Below are positions 62,501 to 64,000 of a DNA stretch of 64,000 nucleotides, piece by piece (position 1 is the first letter of the stretch; each line of letters begins with the position of its first letter). The translations under genes and the position numbers were made by a program. The notes beneath the pieces are model-generated. The model searched no databases. It was not told where the DNA came from and saw only the letters and a program-made list of their open reading frames with translations. The DNA is from Echinococcus granulosus (lineage: Eukaryota; Platyhelminthes; Cestoda; Cyclophyllidea; Taeniidae), in the NCBI RefSeq assembly GCF_000524195.1, contig NW_020170435.1, positions 304,246-368,245 on the forward strand, read 5' to 3'.

Positions 62501-63075
62501 CTGAGGTCCTTGTCTCTTTATTCATCCAACTGGATCCATGTCTTGGCACATCCCCTCTTTAGGCAATTGTAACTATTTCGTTTTTCCATTGGATGAAGTC
62601 TTCCACAGTCTATGGACTGGGGTCGCTAATGTGGCACACCTGTGTCATACCTCCACATTTACTGGGGCATAGCTAATCTAGAGGTGTCTTTTATTCCCTT
62701 TACAAAGGCCTTGGAAATTTCTTGACGCCATGATACCGATGTGACGGCCAACTTGTGAAGATTCCAGAGGCCATGCAGTTAAATGTCAAGTTAAAACAAC
62801 TTTTATAATATATTTCTGCACTAACTAAATATCACATATGACATCTTTATTTCCCACCACCTTTCTAAGTGGTGAAATTCCCAATCTACGTGGAACCATC
62901 ACCCAGCCTTTGGACATTGTTAGCCAATCTGGAGTTCTCATTAATCGACGCGTCTGTGTTGAAGTTACGCAGAATTTCAGAACCCTTTTTCTCATGCATT
63001 TTTGGGTCTTTTTAGGTGCTTCGATACCTACTCCTCCGATGATCAACTTTGTCCGGAGTGCGCGCCTCTTATTAG
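44551..63075 (+). CDS. VPS11: VPS11, core subunit of HOPS/CORVET, 3' end outside the resolved exons
   Basis: Exons 44551-44559, 44786-44851, 45202-45650, 47929-48196, 48324-48422, 48901-49010, 49083-49251, 49329-49408, 49486-49560, 49600-49678, 50269-50430, 50512-50709, 52040-52133, 52215-52303, 53238-53402, 55695-55783, 56325-56399, 56484-56572, 58596-58690, 60099-60220, 61856-61951 and 63016-63075, all phase-consistent, give 912 residues. VPS11 scaffolds the tethering complexes at endosomes and lysosomes. Landmarks: RRFAFFDKVE, propeller blocks (GHTSGAVQLIKGDIT), the alpha-solenoid (LDILFARKSFNLALG, YIQTIGTVEASYV, LLLNSYARLDDRERI, NVLRRAGYPHQALRLA) and a RING-H2 at 870-908 with C870, C873, C886, H888, H891, C894, C905 and C908, matching human. 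About 30 to 80 C-terminal residues remain after 63075. The first 9-nt exon is uncertain. One intron (49252-49328) uses GC-AG. Confidence 0.93.
45651..47928 (+). other. Intron of VPS11 (2.3 kb)
   Basis: The GT donor follows GATCG and the acceptor ends gtgtgtag. No coding frame or mobile element was recognised in it. Confidence 0.7.
49252..49328 (+). other. GC-AG intron in VPS11
   Basis: The exon ends GTG AAG and the intron begins gcaagt, the usual GC-donor context; the acceptor ends gctttag. Phase 0 on both sides and continuity with the human protein (the KDTQ block follows) support it. No GT alternative keeps the frame. Confidence 0.8.
50710..52039 (+). other. Intron of VPS11 containing the assembly gap
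   Basis: The flanking exons (ending LPFDQ, resuming SLEAVCTHGAFL) are continuous with human VPS11, so the gap at 51430-51529 appears to fall inside an intron and to remove no coding sequence. Confidence 0.7.
51430..51529. other. Assembly gap, exactly 100 N
   Basis: A run of 100 N preceded by a C homopolymer. The round number indicates a placeholder of unknown true size. Confidence 0.98.
52304..58595 (+). other. Set of long VPS11 introns
   Basis: Introns 52304-53237, 53403-55694, 55784-56324 and 56573-58595 contain only short frames. Pyrimidine-rich and T-rich patches are frequent. No transposon protein was recognised. Confidence 0.55.
59614..59675. repeat. Long polypyrimidine tract in a VPS11 intron
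   Basis: About 60 bases almost wholly C and T, beginning with repeated CTCTC/CCTCT units. It lies within intron 58691-60098, not at an acceptor, so it is not a simple splice tract. Such tracts can form triplex DNA. Confidence 0.7.
60221..61855 (+). other. VPS11 intron with hairpin copy 6
   Basis: It contains the TGTCACA/TGTGACG hairpin at 61097-61113 and a run of G at about 60758-60767. No coding exon was recognised. Confidence 0.55.
61097..61113. repeat. GTCACA/TGTGAC hairpin, copy 6
   Basis: Perfect six-base arms GTCACA and TGTGAC around a short AT centre, preceded by T and followed by G. It is the copy that looks most like an LTR 5' terminus. Confidence 0.5.
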
Positions 63076-64000
63076 GTAAGTAGTGAAACCTCCGGTTAAT
63101 TACCGCCTCCCTACTGCTTCACCACAAAGCAATTAGGTAGAGTTTTCGGTACAGCTCACTTCAATACCTTGTTCTCATTTGTAAGTGCTTGTGAAATATA
63201 GGCAAGTGGCTATATTCATGCATCATTAAGTGTAGATATACTGCATCAGTGCATCGACACAGTGTTCTCCTGTGGCCCCCTACTATCTCTCCATCCCAGA
63301 AAGTGTCAATGGGATTTAGTAGGTGGGATTCGGACTTGTCTTAGGCTAAGGCGAAGGTATGCTGGTGGAATATAGCATCTCGTTCAAGACGATTCTCTCC
63401 GCCCCCAAAATCCAGAACTATGTTGCAATTATTTGGATTAACTCCAAGATTAATATGTCAGAGTCATTGGAATCTCTTCTAACGGGAGAGGTAAAGTCGT
63501 GGTTGCTTTGTTTTTACTTCTTTCACTTGGGTTATGAAAAAAGCACCGTATAAGGCAAACCTTCTGTGAAACACCTAGGATAGGTAGGACTAGTGAATCA
63601 GCGCAAAGAAAGTCAACTCCAACTTCATCTCGGAGTAAAATTGGCCTTTGAGAAGGTGTCATAGGGCAGTTTAGGATGGCAGAGGTTCAACTGTTCTGTT
63701 GCGAATCCTCAAAGCCCCACCCATCTTTGGCAGTTGTCTTTCTTCTCCGATGTTTTTTTTGGTGTGGTGACCACCTAAAGAAGTCTGAAGTTTTGTCCAT
63801 TCCAATCACTAAATGCATTGTTTGACTTGGCTCTAAAGCCTCATTGCTTTGCTCACACAAAGGCGACATGAGCCGAAGAGCTCTGTCAATTAAACTTCCC
63901 ATTGGAGGAAATATCGTTCTGTTGTACAGCCAATAGGAATATTTTTCTCGTCATCGACTATGGCAGAATTTCCCTCGATCCGCATTTAATGTACCTGACA
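63076..64000. other. Right edge: VPS11 intron or 3' end
   Basis: The VPS11 C-terminal block expected after the RING (human ends with an FGRGVFNK motif) was not found, so the remaining exon or exons should lie beyond the window. Short frames on both strands show no recognisable domain. Confidence 0.45.

Noticed and set aside
1..64000. Search by eye for tRNA, rRNA, CRISPR arrays, spliced-leader RNA genes and reverse-transcriptase or transposase motifs
   Set aside because: None recognised. Short hairpins of LTR-like type are the only hint of mobile elements, and no polymerase or integrase motif accompanies them.

Overview
This is a eukaryotic nuclear window, most likely from a parasitic flatworm and probably a cestode. 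The main evidence is gene structure. Split genes rebuilt by hand have many very small GT-AG introns (31 to 41 nt, with a second group near 64 to 84 nt) beside a few kilobase-size ones, and most first coding ATGs lie 0 to 13 nt after a strong 3' splice acceptor, as expected where spliced-leader trans-splicing occurs. The standard genetic code gives clean, full-length animal proteins. There is no operon, CRISPR array, rRNA or recognisable tRNA. A 100-N placeholder (51430-51529) marks an assembly gap of unknown size.

Layout. 1-14.4 kb is poor in recognisable genes: a low-complexity internal exon on the minus strand (2482-2937, poly-Ala and poly-Gln), microsatellites, small hairpins and two weak candidate exons. 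14474-15856 is an intronless kynureninase with substitutions at conserved PLP and substrate positions. At 18.1-18.7 kb peptidyl-tRNA hydrolase 2 (minus) lies head to head with NOC3 (plus, 18.9-21.4 kb and possibly further). An unidentified two-exon reading frame follows (22665-23333, plus), then CDC123 on the minus strand in nine exons (23965-25883). 25.9-32.5 kb is intergenic with repeats. 32500-37988 is an A1CF/RBM46/RBM47-type RNA-binding protein with two mutually exclusive C-terminal ends. 40362-43355 is CSTF2 (CstF-64), and 44551-63075 is VPS11, incomplete at its 3' end.

Functional picture. The genes are mostly housekeeping: ribosome biogenesis (NOC3), eIF2 assembly (CDC123), rescue of peptidyl-tRNA (PTH2), mRNA 3'-end formation (CSTF2), RNA binding (A1CF-like) and endolysosomal tethering (VPS11). 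They are not obviously co-functional apart from a loose translation and ribosome theme in the cluster at 18-26 kb. The points most worth checking are the altered active site of the kynureninase, the alternative 3' exons of the A1CF-like gene, the consistent placement of splice acceptors just before start codons, and a recurrent TGTCAC...GTGACA hairpin that may mark LTR retrotransposon ends. Exon boundaries were set by eye from GT/AG sites, reading phase and remembered human protein sequences. No alignment or transcript data were available.
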